A program made the translations under genes and the position numbers. The notes under the pieces are model-generated. The model was not told the DNA's origin, did no database searches, and saw only the letters and a program-made list of their open reading frames with translations. 64,000 nt of DNA, from NCBI RefSeq assembly GCF_002216855.1, contig NZ_CP022356.1, positions 124,001 through 188,000 on the forward strand, written 5' to 3'. The DNA comes from Paraphotobacterium marinum (GTDB lineage: Bacteria > Pseudomonadota > Gammaproteobacteria > Enterobacterales > Vibrionaceae). Positions 48,143 to 57,289 of this stretch are shown in pieces. The stretch's first letter is position 1, and each line of letters starts with the position of its first letter.

Positions 48143-48352
48143 ATGAAGTTTATGGCAAAAGATAAAAATGCACCTAAAGGTCAAATTGATATGATACAAG
48201 AATTTGGTTGGAAAAATGGTCATGGCGGATATAGGAAAGGATCTGGACGTAAAAAGAGAGAGGAAACGGTTGTCTTGCGTATCCCCAAAGCATTAGAAGA
48301 AAAATTTAAAGCTCTCATCGTTGAATATAAAGCAAAAAAAGAAAATCATTAA
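48143..48352 (+). CDS. Small ribbon-helix-helix-like protein
   Basis: A 69-residue basic protein. GYRKGSGRKKRE is an AT-hook-like basic patch, followed by EETVVLRIPKALEEKFKALI, the strand-helix pattern of ribbon-helix-helix DNA-binding proteins. The start could be ATG 48143 or ATG 48152 (MAKDKNAPKG); AAAGGAG precedes the first. It is separated from the recombinase operon by the direct repeats and followed by a stem-loop. Autoregulation of the element is a reasonable guess. Confidence 0.7.
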   Translation: MKFMAKDKNAPKGQIDMIQEFGWKNGHGGYRKGSGRKKREETVVLRIPKALEEKFKALIVEYKAKKENH

Positions 48353-48365
48353 TTTGATGAAAGAA

Positions 48366-48390
48366 CACCCAATTCAAAAAATTGGGTGTG
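48366..48390 (+). terminator. Strong stem-loop after RHH gene
   Basis: ACACCCAATT-CAAAA-AATTGGGTGT is a perfect 10-bp stem 14 bases past the stop. The following T-run is weak, but it is the likely end of the element transcript. Confidence 0.6.
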
Positions 48391-48530
48391 ATTCTCAGTT
48401 TAGAGTTTATTTCTATAATTTAATGATAATTAAAGGTAAGAAAATAGACTTAAAGGTGTTGTGAATGATTCTGGAAAATGATAATTTAAATACGCTTTAT
48501 ACAGTAAAAATCGGCAATTTTATCCTTTTT

Positions 48531-48573
48531 ACTGGAAAAGGTCTCGAAGCCTTTTCAAATATATCTTTCCAGT
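48531..48573. repeat. Nested inverted repeats at right end of element
   Basis: ACTGGAAA (48531-48538) and TTTCCAGT (48566-48573) form the outer arms; inside them GAAAAGG (48535-48541) and CCTTTTC (48550-48556) form a second stem. The outer arms are the CTGGAAA subterminal motif in both orientations, about 15 bases inside the right terminal repeat. Probably a recombinase assembly site. Confidence 0.5.
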
Positions 48574-48586
48574 TTTTATTCAAGTC

Positions 48587-48599
48587 AATACTGTGGTAG
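48587..48599 (-). repeat. Right terminal inverted repeat of element
   Basis: AATACTGTGGTAG, the inverted counterpart (11 of 13) of the left end repeat at 42345-42357, lies seven bases before the rarD sequence resumes. AATACTGT also occurs at 42416-42423 near the left end. Confidence 0.65.
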
Positions 48600-48605
48600 T
48601 ATTTT

Positions 48606-48749
48606 CAATATATAAATCCTTCAATGGGTTTTTTTATAGCTATTTTTTTATACAATGAGCCCATTTCGATTGAAAAGCTTTTTACTTTTGGTTTGATTTG
48701 GTTTGCTTTGGTAATTGTAACATTAGATTCATTAAAAAAGAAAATCTAG
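48606..48749 (+). pseudogene. rarD: rarD homologue, 3' part
   Basis: Reads QYINPSMGFFIAIFLYNEP and ends FALVIVTLDSLKKKI with TAG at 48747-48749, the missing C-terminus of the rarD started at 41612. It aligns with the C-terminus of the intact copy (QYINPTISFFTGIFLF). It is too short for ordinary ORF callers and has no start codon of its own. Confidence 0.9.
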
Positions 48750-48904
48750 GTAGTACCACTTTCATTATAAAAATATATACCTTTTGTGATTTGTACACTT
48801 GTTTTTAAGCATCCGTGCAACAGTTACAAAGTTGCAAGAAAGTTATTTAAATATACTTTAATATTTATTCCAAATAAAGCTTTATTTCTTAAATTAAAAC
48901 CCTA

Positions 48905-50347
48905 TTAGGTTCCACAGAAAGTTTTGAAACTTGTGTCAAAATTCTCTGGATAATTATTATATTTATTGAATGATTCGTTCATTTGATAAGGCTTTTTAAT
49001 GATGTCTAAAAAATGACGAATTTCATCTAAACTTTCCGTCTTTTCATAGTCGTTGAGTAACCTTTCAATGTGATAGTTTCTTGGAATAATTTTTGGATTC
49101 GTTCTTTCCATCAATTTAATAGTTACTTCAAAGTCCAAATTGTTTTTTTGAAGTAAAATATCCCAATCTTGAAGCCAATCTTTTAAGCAAGAATATTGGC
49201 TATCATTTTCAGTAGTAGTTGTGGCAAGAGTTCGCTCAAGATAGCTGAAAGTATTTGTATAATCGAGTTTATTTTTTTCCATGAGACTAGTCAGCTTTGC
49301 AAAAAGATCGATAATTTCTACTGAACTACTTTGAAATCCAATTTTATTGGATATCATCATATTATATTTTTCATCAAACTTGCTCGGAATGTCTTTGATG
49401 ATCTTAGTTGCAATTTCAATCGCTTGCTCATGATCAGTGTTGATAAAGGGTAATAAAGTTTCAGCAAAACGAGCCATATTCCATTGAAGTATCTTTGGCT
49501 GATTTAAGAAGCTATATCGTCCATAACGATCAATTGAACTAAATGAAGCATTTGAACTATAGGGACCCATCATTGCACAAGGACCATAGTCGATGGTTTC
49601 ACCGGAAACTAATGTATTATCTGTATTCATGACACCATGAATAAACCCTACTCTTAACCATTCGGTGATTAAGTTGATTTGTTTGTCGATTACATTAACT
49701 AAGAGTTTGAGGTATCTATCTGGATCATTCTGCTCTAAAGAGGGGAAGTGTCTTTCAATTGTAAAGTTTATTAATTGTTTTAAATGTTCAATGCTTTCTT
49801 CCCTTGCAAAAAGCTCAAAAGTGCCCACTCTAATGTGACTACTTGCCACTCTTGTCAAAACAGCGCCTTCAGAAACATCATTTCTATAAACAGTATCACC
49901 TGTTTTTATAACGCATAAAGAACGTGTTGTAGGGATTCTAAGATAATAAAGTGCCTCGCTCATTATGTATTCTCTGATTGCAGGACCTATAGCATAACGA
50001 CCGTCGCCTTGTCTTGAGAACATTGTTCGACCAGAGCCTTTTAATTGAAAATCAAAAAGTTGTCCTCTATCAGAAGATAACTGACCAAGCAAAACAGCTC
50101 TACCATCACCTAATGATGGATTATAATGACCAAATTGATGCCCAGCATAGGCCAGTGCTTTTGAATTAACACCATCTAGAACTTCATTTCCAGAGAAAAT
50201 ATTTTCAATTTCATTGTTTTTAAGGGTCAAATTAAACTGTTGAGCCAATTCATTATTATAAAGAACTAATGAAGGCTTACTCACTGGCTCTGGATTAATG
50301 ACTTCATAAAAAATAGGATCAAGGCTAGCATAGATGTCTTTAAACAT
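48905..50347 (-). CDS. selO: Protein adenylyltransferase SelO (YdiU)
   Basis: A 480-residue pseudokinase-fold enzyme that transfers AMP to proteins, linked to redox stress. Seen: YAGHQFGHYNPSLGDGRAVLLGQ, FQLKGSGRTMFSRQGDGRYA, IREYIMSEALYYLRIPTTR, and HGVMNTDNTLVSGETIDYGPCAM with the metal-binding Asn/Asp. The protein ends FCGT, with a Cys at the place where eukaryotic SelO has selenocysteine. Two bases after the trhO stop, same strand. Confidence 0.94.
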   Translation of the reverse strand: MFKDIYASLDPIFYEVINPEPVSKPSLVLYNNELAQQFNLTLKNNEIENIFSGNEVLDGVNSKALAYAGHQFGHYNPSLGDGRAVLLGQLSSDRGQLFDFQLKGSGRTMFSRQGDGRYAIGPAIREYIMSEALYYLRIPTTRSLCVIKTGDTVYRNDVSEGAVLTRVASSHIRVGTFELFAREESIEHLKQLINFTIERHFPSLEQNDPDRYLKLLVNVIDKQINLITEWLRVGFIHGVMNTDNTLVSGETIDYGPCAMMGPYSSNASFSSIDRYGRYSFLNQPKILQWNMARFAETLLPFINTDHEQAIEIATKIIKDIPSKFDEKYNMMISNKIGFQSSSVEIIDLFAKLTSLMEKNKLDYTNTFSYLERTLATTTTENDSQYSCLKDWLQDWDILLQKNNLDFEVTIKLMERTNPKIIPRNYHIERLLNDYEKTESLDEIRHFLDIIKKPYQMNESFNKYNNYPENFDTSFKTFCGT

Positions 50348-50349
50348 AT

Positions 50350-51336
50350 TTATTTACTCAACATTCTTTGTTTTTCTTTTTGTCGTTTTTTAAGCTCTTT
50401 TCTTTCGGTTATGATCTTTTGAGCGTCATGACCTATGTGCTCTTCGCCTCGTGTTTTAGCCAACTGTACTTGTTTTTCGCGTTCTCTAAATTTTGCAAGT
50501 TGTTCTGAATTATATTGTCCGAAACATTTAGGGCAGCTAACACCTTGCTCGTAATGTTCATGTTGTTTATCTTCAGGCGTGATAGGTAAACGGCAAGCAT
50601 GACACAGATCATGTATTGACTTTTCTAAATTATGATTAACTGAAACACGTCCATCAAAAACATAGCAATCGCCTTGCCACATACTCTCTTTTGAAGGGAT
50701 CTCTTCTAAATACTTAAGTATGCCGCCTTCCAAATGATAGACTTCTTCAAAGCCTTCTTCCTTTAAGTAGGCGGTTGATTTTTCACAGCGTATACCACCT
50801 GTGCAAAACATCGCTACTTTTTTGTGTTTTTTTGGATCCAAATGCTTTTTGGTATATTCTGGAAACTCTCTAAAAGTCTTTGTGTTTGGATTTACAGCAT
50901 TTTCAAAGGTACCCAATTCAATTTCATAATCATTCCGTGTATCAATTAACAAAACATCGGGATCAGATATGAGTTGATTCCAGTCTTGTGGTTTTACATA
51001 TGTTCCGACTGTTTTTTTAGGGTCAATTGTGCTAACACCCATTGTTACAATTTCTTTTTTAAGCTTAACCTTTACTCGATTAAATGGCTGTGAATCTTCG
51101 TAACTTAATTTATAACTTATAGGATTTAAATTACTCTCTAAGTTCTGCAACCATTTTAAAAATAATTTTATATTGGAGTCTTTTGAGGCTATGGTGCCAT
51201 TAATTCCTTCATGAGCTAATAAAAGAGTTCCAAATACTTGGAGTTCTTTCATTTTATTATGAATAGGGTCTTTCAATGAAACATAATTCGGTAACGAAAC
51301 AAATTTATAAAGTGCACAAATTGTATAATTTTTCAT
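50350..51336 (-). CDS. trhO: tRNA uridine(34) hydroxylase TrhO (rhodanese family)
   Basis: A 328-residue enzyme for oxygen-dependent 5-hydroxyuridine formation at U34 (YceA). It has the N-terminal acylphosphatase-like domain ([19 protein letters not shown]), then rhodanese domain with [15 protein letters not shown] and active-site loop [16 protein letters not shown], and a cysteine-rich C-terminus ([18 protein letters not shown]). Operon with selO. Confidence 0.94.
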   Translation of the reverse strand: MKNYTICALYKFVSLPNYVSLKDPIHNKMKELQVFGTLLLAHEGINGTIASKDSNIKLFLKWLQNLESNLNPISYKLSYEDSQPFNRVKVKLKKEIVTMGVSTIDPKKTVGTYVKPQDWNQLISDPDVLLIDTRNDYEIELGTFENAVNPNTKTFREFPEYTKKHLDPKKHKKVAMFCTGGIRCEKSTAYLKEEGFEEVYHLEGGILKYLEEIPSKESMWQGDCYVFDGRVSVNHNLEKSIHDLCHACRLPITPEDKQHEHYEQGVSCPKCFGQYNSEQLAKFREREKQVQLAKTRGEEHIGHDAQKIITERKELKKRQKEKQRMLSK

Positions 51337-51471
51337 GGTTCCTCAGCATTCTAAAGCGTAAATTTAGCGCGAAAAGTTTTAGCAAATTATACACTAATAA
51401 TAAAAAAAAACTATGAATTTAGTTTTTTAGGTACTTCATATTGTAATGAATCGCATAATATTATAATTAAC

Positions 51472-51500
51472 TTGACACTGTTTAAAAAATAAACAAATAT
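51472..51500 (+). promoter_or_regulatory. Possible promoter of the 42-residue ORF
   Basis: TTGACA at 51472-51477, then a 17-base spacer and AAATAT at 51495-51500. The -35 is perfect, the -10 poor. It lies 36 bases before a strong ribosome site. Confidence 0.4.
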
Positions 51501-51535
51501 TAGTTGTTTATTAATTTTGGAAAGGAGGGTTACGT

Positions 51536-51664
51536 ATGAAATTTACAGACTTAATTGAAAAATTAAATGATGTTCAAAACAAAAGGTTATTAAAAAATAA
51601 TGTTGATTACCAACTTTACTACCATTCAAGGCATCAAGCATTTCTTAAAAAAAATCAAAAATAA
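51536..51664 (+). CDS. Small protein of 42 residues, unknown
   Basis: ATG 51536 is preceded by GGAAAGGAGGG, the best ribosome site in the neighbourhood, 7 bases upstream. It encodes MKFTDLIEKLNDVQNKRLLK, then NNVDYQLYYHSRHQAFLKK and a short tail, stop at 51662-51664. Basic, amphipathic, no membrane segment. A possible TTGACA promoter precedes it. I know no family. The signal strength argues for a real small protein rather than chance. Confidence 0.6.
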   Translation: MKFTDLIEKLNDVQNKRLLKNNVDYQLYYHSRHQAFLKKNQK

Positions 51665-51845
51665 ATTTAAGAATGATCAATGATATTATGAGAGTTATGA
51701 TATTTAGCTTTCATATTATCATTAAAAATTTTATAACTTCATCTAAATTTTATTCATTTCATATCAATTAAGATTTAAATTGATTGAAATTAATTATATT
51801 CTTTTGATTAAGCTTTCATGACACAAAAGAAGGTAATTATTTCTA

Positions 51846-52538
51846 ATGAAGCATATTTGGATTATTGGAACAGGTGGAATAGCGTTAGCTACTTATAGGC
51901 TATATTCAAAAAGAGATGATTGTAGCGTGCGCTTAATTGGCAGAAAAGAAGTCCAAGAAAATAACTTTGCAAAAGTAAACTCCAATGATGAAGGACAAAT
52001 TTCAGATTTTATAATTAAAAATGGTATACCAGATGTCGTTATAGTAGCAACTGGATTATTAAGTAATCAAAGCCATGGGCCTGAAAAAACAATTGCATCA
52101 TTTACATCTGATTGGTTTGATGAGAACTTGAAAGCAAATTTTTATCCTGGTGTTTTTTGGTGTAAATCATTAACAGCTCATCTAAAAAGGAAGGATGCAA
52201 TTAAATTTGTGATTCTATCTGCAAGGGTAGGCAGCATTTCGGATAACCAACTTGGTGGTTGGTATAGTTATCGAATTAGTAAAGCTGCATTAAATATGTT
52301 CGTAAGAAACACCGCTAATGAATGGAGATACAAATATCCTCAGAGTATTATTCTGGCATATCATCCCGGTACTGTAGACACAAATTTATCTAAACCTTTT
52401 CAAAACAGCGGGATAAAAAAGCTTTTTACTCCTGACGAAGCAGCTCATAATTTAAAACAAAATATAGATAATTTAGACGACCCTAAGATTTGGAGTGGGC
52501 AATTAATAGATTGGCGTGGCGATATTGTCCAACCCTAA
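51846..52538 (+). CDS. Short-chain dehydrogenase/reductase
   Basis: A 230-residue SDR with cofactor motif IIGTGGIALATYRLYSKRDD at the N-terminus (a variant of GxxxGxG), catalytic SARVGSISDN and YSYRISKAALNMF (YxxxK), and YHPGTVDTNLS. It is close to the CsgA/C-factor-like atypical SDRs. Substrate unknown. GAAGG ribosome site. Ends 14 bases before the cytochrome b561 gene. Confidence 0.85.
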   Translation: MKHIWIIGTGGIALATYRLYSKRDDCSVRLIGRKEVQENNFAKVNSNDEGQISDFIIKNGIPDVVIVATGLLSNQSHGPEKTIASFTSDWFDENLKANFYPGVFWCKSLTAHLKRKDAIKFVILSARVGSISDNQLGGWYSYRISKAALNMFVRNTANEWRYKYPQSIILAYHPGTVDTNLSKPFQNSGIKKLFTPDEAAHNLKQNIDNLDDPKIWSGQLIDWRGDIVQP

Positions 52539-52552
52539 GGAGTGATTAAAAG

Positions 52553-53112
52553 ATGTATAAAGATACTAAATATAAACTAACATTGGTTACTGTGTTTTTC
52601 ATTGGTTTATTGGTTTGTTTATTCTTTTTATGCTTGCACTGGGTGTGTATATGACAGAGTTTAAAGATTACTCATTTTATTCACTTCATAAATCAATTGG
52701 TGCAATTTTACTTATATTTGTTATTTTAAGAATATACTGGAGATTTCGAAATAAATTCTTTGAGCCTATAACAAATCAATCAGTACTCTTAACCAGATGC
52801 GCTCATAGTATTCAATTTTTATTGATAACCATGACATTAGTTATGCCTGTTAGTGGAATAGCTATGTCTTATTTCTCAGGTAATGGACTTAAAGTTTTTG
52901 ATGTCGAGATCTTAGCTAGAAATATTGATGACTTTGGTAAAAAGTTGCCTATTGATGGGAGTTTAGCTTCATTATTTCACGAAGTGCATCATTATGGTGG
53001 GTATATATTTATTGCCTTAATTTTAATTCATATTTTTGCTGCAATTAGACATATTTATCGAAAAGAAAATTTTGTTCAACGAATATTAGGAAAAAATATA
53101 GAAATTAAATAA
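52553..53112 (+). CDS. Cytochrome b561 (one base short near 5' end)
   Basis: A di-haem membrane cytochrome of the bacterial b561 (YodB/CybB) type. The start ATG 52553 opens YKDTKYKLTLVTVF and then leaves frame; the rest reads GLFILFMLALGVYMTEFKDYSFYSLHKSIG and continues with SLFHEVHHYGGYIFIALILIHIFAAIRHIY (haem histidines). A single extra T in the T5 run 52595-52599 gives VTVFFHWFIGLFILF, restoring the first haem-ligand HW motif and a 186-residue protein. Confidence 0.85.
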
Positions 53113-53168
53113 CTTTGTTAAAGAGTTTATAAAAGCACTCATATTAAATAGGTTAACTATCTAAGTAT

Positions 53169-53202
53169 AAAAAAATGCACAGACTATTATAGTGTGTGCA
53201 TT
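53169..53202 (-). terminator. Terminator of oppA-like gene
   Basis: On the minus strand AATGCACA...TGTGCATT is followed by T7 (53169-53175 as A on plus), immediately past the oppA stop. It probably also stops the convergent cytochrome b561 transcript. Confidence 0.7.
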
Positions 53203-53222
53203 CAAAGTCAATAAAAGAAAAG

Positions 53223-54850
53223 TTAATTTGTTTTTACCTTATACATATCTTTAACATAATAAATATCCAAAGGGTTACTCATAACACCTTTTAAGTCAGG
53301 TTTGATAAGATGTGTATTTAAACCATAAAATACAGGCATTGCGGGAACATCTTTGGCGATAAGCTCTGACATTTTATAAAATAAATCTTTTCTTTTTTCT
53401 TGATCTTCGGTTTCAAAGGACTTTGCAAACAGATTATCGTAATCTTTGTTACTCCACTGTGCATCATTTTGAGCATTCCCTGTTGTCCAGTTTGCTAAAA
53501 ATGTTGAAGGATCATTAAAATCGCCAATCCATGTCATTCTGAGTAACCCATAATCACGCTGACTTCTTTGAGCTAACATACTTTTCCATTCCATTTGGTC
53601 TAATTTAACCTTAACTGGCAAACTTTGCTGAAGCATTGCTTGGATGGCAACAGCCAACTTCTGATTAACGTCTGCTGTATTGTAAAGTAAGTTTATGGTG
53701 GCTGGGTTTTGTTGGTTATAACCGGCTTTTTTCAGCAATTCATTTGCAACTTGAATTCTTTTTTCTTGACTCCATGATGCGTAATCTGGTTTGAATGGTT
53801 TGTAGTTATCTACATTATTTGGAACAAGGCTATACGCTGGAAGAGCTGCACCATTTAATAATTGTTTTGCAATTGCATCTCTGTTAATCGCTATTGTAAT
53901 TGCTTTTCTTACATCAACCTTATCGAGAGCGGGCTTTTTAACATTTATGCCAAAATAAGTTACTTTCAAACCTGGAGTAGCTCTAAATTGATCATTATAT
54001 TCCTGCTTAATCTTTGAAATTAAGTCAACTGGAACTGTATAGGTCATATCAAGATTATCGGCAGCATATAATTTATATTCAGATGATTCCACCAGTGGTA
54101 AAAAGGTGGCTTTTGTAATGTGAACGTTCTTACTATCCCAATACTTTGGATTTTTTTTCAGTACAAATTTTTCATTTAACACATGCTCAGAAAGAGTATA
54201 AGCTCCATTTGATACTATATTTTGTGCCTTAACCCATTTAGATTTAAACTTTTCCACAATCTCTTTGGGTAAAGGAGCCAGATTAATTTGGCTTGTCATT
54301 GAAATAAAAAATGGTGTGGGTTTACTTAAGGTAACTTGGAATGTTTTTTGGTCTAAGGCTTTGACACCTAACTCGCTTGGCTTTTTCTTGCCATTCATTA
54401 TATCATCAGCGTTTAGAACATTACCAAGACCTAAAAAGTAAGAATATTCTGAACTTGTTTGAGGTGCAACTAGTCTTTGCCAAGAATAAACGAAATCTTC
54501 TGCTGTAACAGGTTTGCCATCAGACCAATTAGCATCTTTTCGTATATGAAATGTATAAACTTTATGATCTGAGCTAATATCCCAAGATTTTGCGGCTGCA
54601 GGCTCCGGCTTTCCATCTTTACCAATTTGAGTTAATGTTTCAAATAAATTAACTAAAACAATGGTACATTCGTGGGTTGAGCAAAGATTAGGATCATATG
54701 AGTTACTTTCAGAACCCATTCCTAATGTTACTTCTTGTTTTTGAGCTAATTGAACGTTTTCAGGTTTATCAGATGCAAATGCATTACTTGAAATGGTTAA
54801 AAAAATAGATGATGTGACCAATATTTTTTTAAAAAAATTTTTTTTGCCAT
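53223..54850 (-). CDS. oppA: Periplasmic oligopeptide-binding protein (one base short in signal peptide)
   Basis: The family-5 solute-binding protein for peptide import has the N-terminal DPNLCSTHECTIVLVNLFETL, KDANWSDGKPVTAEDFVYSW, and NLLYNTADVNQK region typical of OppA/MppA. The mature sequence is preceded by FLTISSNAFA. The best start, ATG 54850 with AAGG before it, is one frame off; an extra base in the T8 run 54838-54845 gives MAKKNFFKKILVTSS and a complete signal peptide, 542 residues. Otherwise a GTG at 54821 would give a truncated signal. No permease genes adjoin it. Confidence 0.85.
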
Positions 54851-54981
54851 GTGTTTGCCTTATTGTTTAATTAATATTTAAATCCTTTTTTAAAACAATC
54901 CATTTAAGTAGTTTAAGATAATAAGTTTATTTCATAAAGTAAATAAAAAAAAATTTTAGATATTTTTATTTAACCCTAAAG

Positions 54982-56165
54982 TTAAGTTTCATGCTTAATT
55001 TTTTTTGGTAACTTATGCATAGTTAATACAATCAAACCTAAAATTGAAATACAAGAAAGAAGTGTAGCCATCATTTCTATAGAGTTTGTCAAGTGGGTCG
55101 CTATAAAGGTTATAACAAAAACTCCAAGCATTTGAAGGCTTCCATACATTGCAGCTGCCTGTCCTTTTAAGCTTGGAAAAACATAAAGAGCCCCAACAGG
55201 AGCCATAGACAGAACACATCCAGAGCCAAATGCAAAGATAATAATACTAAATAGCACTAATTCATATGATGCAAAATATGATGCAATAAACATTAACAGT
55301 GAACCTAAAATCAAAATAAAAAAAGCTATAAAAAACAATAATATTCTGAGAACTTCTTTTTCAAAAAATTTAAAGTAAAAAAACGTCCGGAAATACTGCT
55401 GGATATAAGAATTAGCGAAGATAAACCATATATTTTAGGAGAAATATGAAAAGTTTGGATGGCAATGAAAGATCCCATTAAATAAAAAACAAGAATACCA
55501 GATACGGATATGACCGCAAACAGTGTATAGGTTAAAAAAGTAAAGTTTTTTATGATTTGTTTATAATCATTAAAAATCTTCTTTGGTTTATGCGCATCCA
55601 TGTTTTTATTCAAATTGGTCTCTTTTAAAAAAAAGACGAGTAATATAAAAATTAGGATAGATTGTAATACCATAAAGAAAAAGCTTCCCTTCCAGCCATA
55701 ATAGTGTTCTAAAAATCCTCCCAAGGTTGGAGTAAGTGCAGGGAGTGTCATAAAGAGTATGCCAGTCCATGTTAATAAGCTGGTTAATTTTTCTTTATCA
55801 AAAGAGTCTTGCATTATGACTCGAGCTAATAGAAATAAGCTACCTGCTGCAAAACCTTGCAAGATTCTTCCAATAATCAGCATATTTAGGTTGTAGGATA
55901 ATAAACAAAATATTGCTCCTATAAAAAAAAGAATAGAAGAGAGGAGTGCAATATATCTTCTACCAAATCTTTCGGATAATGGACCAATAAAAATTTGTAT
56001 TAATGAAAACGCGATTAAAAAATCAGTGACAGTTTGTTGTGCTGTAGTGGCGGAAACTTGAAGAGCTTTTGCCATGGAGGGTAAGCTGGGAGCATACATG
56101 TCAGATGCAAAAAAGTAAGCGCTAGCCATGAGAACACTTAATAGTATGATTTTAATCGTAGACAT
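54982..56165 (-). CDS. Bcr/CflA-family drug efflux MFS (one base short)
   Basis: A twelve-helix proton antiporter in two frames: the first 279 codons with the Bcr signature SDMYAPSLPSMAKALQ (about residue 21) and GPLSERFGRR, then the last 118 with SIIIFAFGSGCVLSMAPVGAL. An extra base in the A6 run at 55363-55368 gives LNFFEKEVLRILLFFIAFF and a normal 394-residue protein (Bcr is about 396). As written, the C-terminal bundle is lost. Confidence 0.87.
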
Positions 56166-56353
56166 TTTGTATTTGTTAGTTTCTATTTATGATTTAAAAA
56201 TTATAGGGTTATTATTTTTCTTTTCAACTTTTATAAAATATATAAATAATTTCCTAAGTAGAAATAATAAAATTAAATAATAAGTTACACTTTAATAGAG
56301 ATTGACTTAGGTTATAATAAAATTAATTATCCATTTTGGTTATGGAGCTTTAA

Positions 56354-56893
56354 TTGTTCAGATTTATAAAAGAAAGACCTTTATTAATATATTTTATTGT
56401 AGTTTCAGGGTTATTTAGTTTAATAGAGCCTGTTTATGAATATTTTCAAAGTGTGATTTTTTATAACTATAAAGAAATTGATTATTATCATGCAACAGAA
56501 TTAATATTTACCCACATTATACAGTTCATATTGTTTGTAAGTTTAATTTTTTCTTTTGAGTATTTTTTTAATACGAAAAAAAAATCTCTAATAATTCTTA
56601 AATATAGAGTGCTCTTTTTCCTTCTTTTATTGGTCTATACAACTATTCATATTATAGTGTACCTAAATGTGAATTTTTTAACCAACCTTTTTATTGAACC
56701 ACCAATTGAAACACATTCAATAATTTTTGCAAATTTTTCAAAAAAAATATTACCTTATATTATTTTAGCGGACTTTAAGACTTATATTGGATTGTTTTTT
56801 TATATACTGTTATCAAGAGGGGTGCTATCCACAGGCACTTTTTTTATTAACTATCGTAACAATAATTTTTCTGGAGAAAAATCCCTAGCTTAA
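56354..56893 (+). CDS. Membrane domain in frame with LytTR domain; stop between
   Basis: A 179-residue protein with four hydrophobic segments (LLIYFIVVSGLFSLIEPVY, FTHIIQFILFVSLIFSF, FFLLLLVYTTIHIIVYL, and ILADFKTYIGLFFYILL). It starts TTG 56354 after TATGGAG. The frame is the same as that of the LytTR gene at 56930, with only one TAA (56891-56893) and 36 bases between. Membrane-anchored LytTR regulators with exactly this order are common, so the two ORFs look like one gene split by a nonsense codon. Confidence 0.65.
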   Translation: MFRFIKERPLLIYFIVVSGLFSLIEPVYEYFQSVIFYNYKEIDYYHATELIFTHIIQFILFVSLIFSFEYFFNTKKKSLIILKYRVLFFLLLLVYTTIHIIVYLNVNFLTNLFIEPPIETHSIIFANFSKKILPYIILADFKTYIGLFFYILLSRGVLSTGTFFINYRNNNFSGEKSLA

Positions 56894-56929
56894 CAACAAA
56901 ATCAACAGAAAAACATTCTGACAGAATCA

Positions 56930-57289
56930 ATGAATCCTGAAATTTCAGAAATTTTTGTAAAAAAAAGAGACAGAGAACTGTTTATTGATGTACAAAATAT
57001 TTTATATTTTCAATCTTCAGGAAATTATATGGAATTTAGTAATGGAGAAGAACTTTTTTCAGTTAGAAGCACCACTAAAGAGATAGCAAATAGACTTCCT
57101 AGAGCTTTCATTCAAATCCATCGATCGTCTATAGTAAATCTAACAAAAATTAGTCATGTCTCCACAAAACAGCCCTCAAACAAAGTTTTTGTTAGTTTAA
57201 CGAATGGCGAAAGCTTTACAGTTTCAAGATCGTACCAAAAAAAGTTTAAAGATATTTGGAAAAATATGAAGGTTACTCATGAAAAATAA
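56930..57289 (+). CDS. LytTR DNA-binding domain protein
   Basis: A 119-residue LytTR domain: KRDRELFIDVQNILYFQSSGNY, EIANRLPRAFIQIHRSSIVN and FTVSRSYQKKFKDIW are characteristic (beta-beta-beta fold binding promoter DNA). The start at ATG 56930 has no good ribosome site. It is in frame with the membrane protein above and probably belonged to it. The 3' end overlaps the convergent kinase gene by 17 bases. Confidence 0.8.
   Translation: MNPEISEIFVKKRDRELFIDVQNILYFQSSGNYMEFSNGEELFSVRSTTKEIANRLPRAFIQIHRSSIVNLTKISHVSTKQPSNKVFVSLTNGESFTVSRSYQKKFKDIWKNMKVTHEK

Larger units (their letters stand above)
42338..48605 (+). mobile_element. Compact tyrosine-recombinase mobile element inserted in rarD
   Basis: The two parts of rarD (up to about 42340 and from 48606) join perfectly in frame to read STVGFFQYINPSMGFF, which defines the insertion. 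TTTTCA occurs at both junctions, so the exact crossover lies within those bases. Near the ends, CTGACACAGTATT (42345-42357) is inverted as CTACCACAGTATT (48587-48599, minus), 11 of 13 matching. Inside are five rightward genes: recombinase, degenerate recombinase, recombinase with cysteine motif, coiled-coil protein, and a ribbon-helix-helix protein. The gene overlaps (8, 26 and 4 bases) indicate one operon. The set recalls Tn554-like and three-recombinase families (RIT, Gamma-Mobile-Trio); assignment among them is unresolved. Confidence 0.88.
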
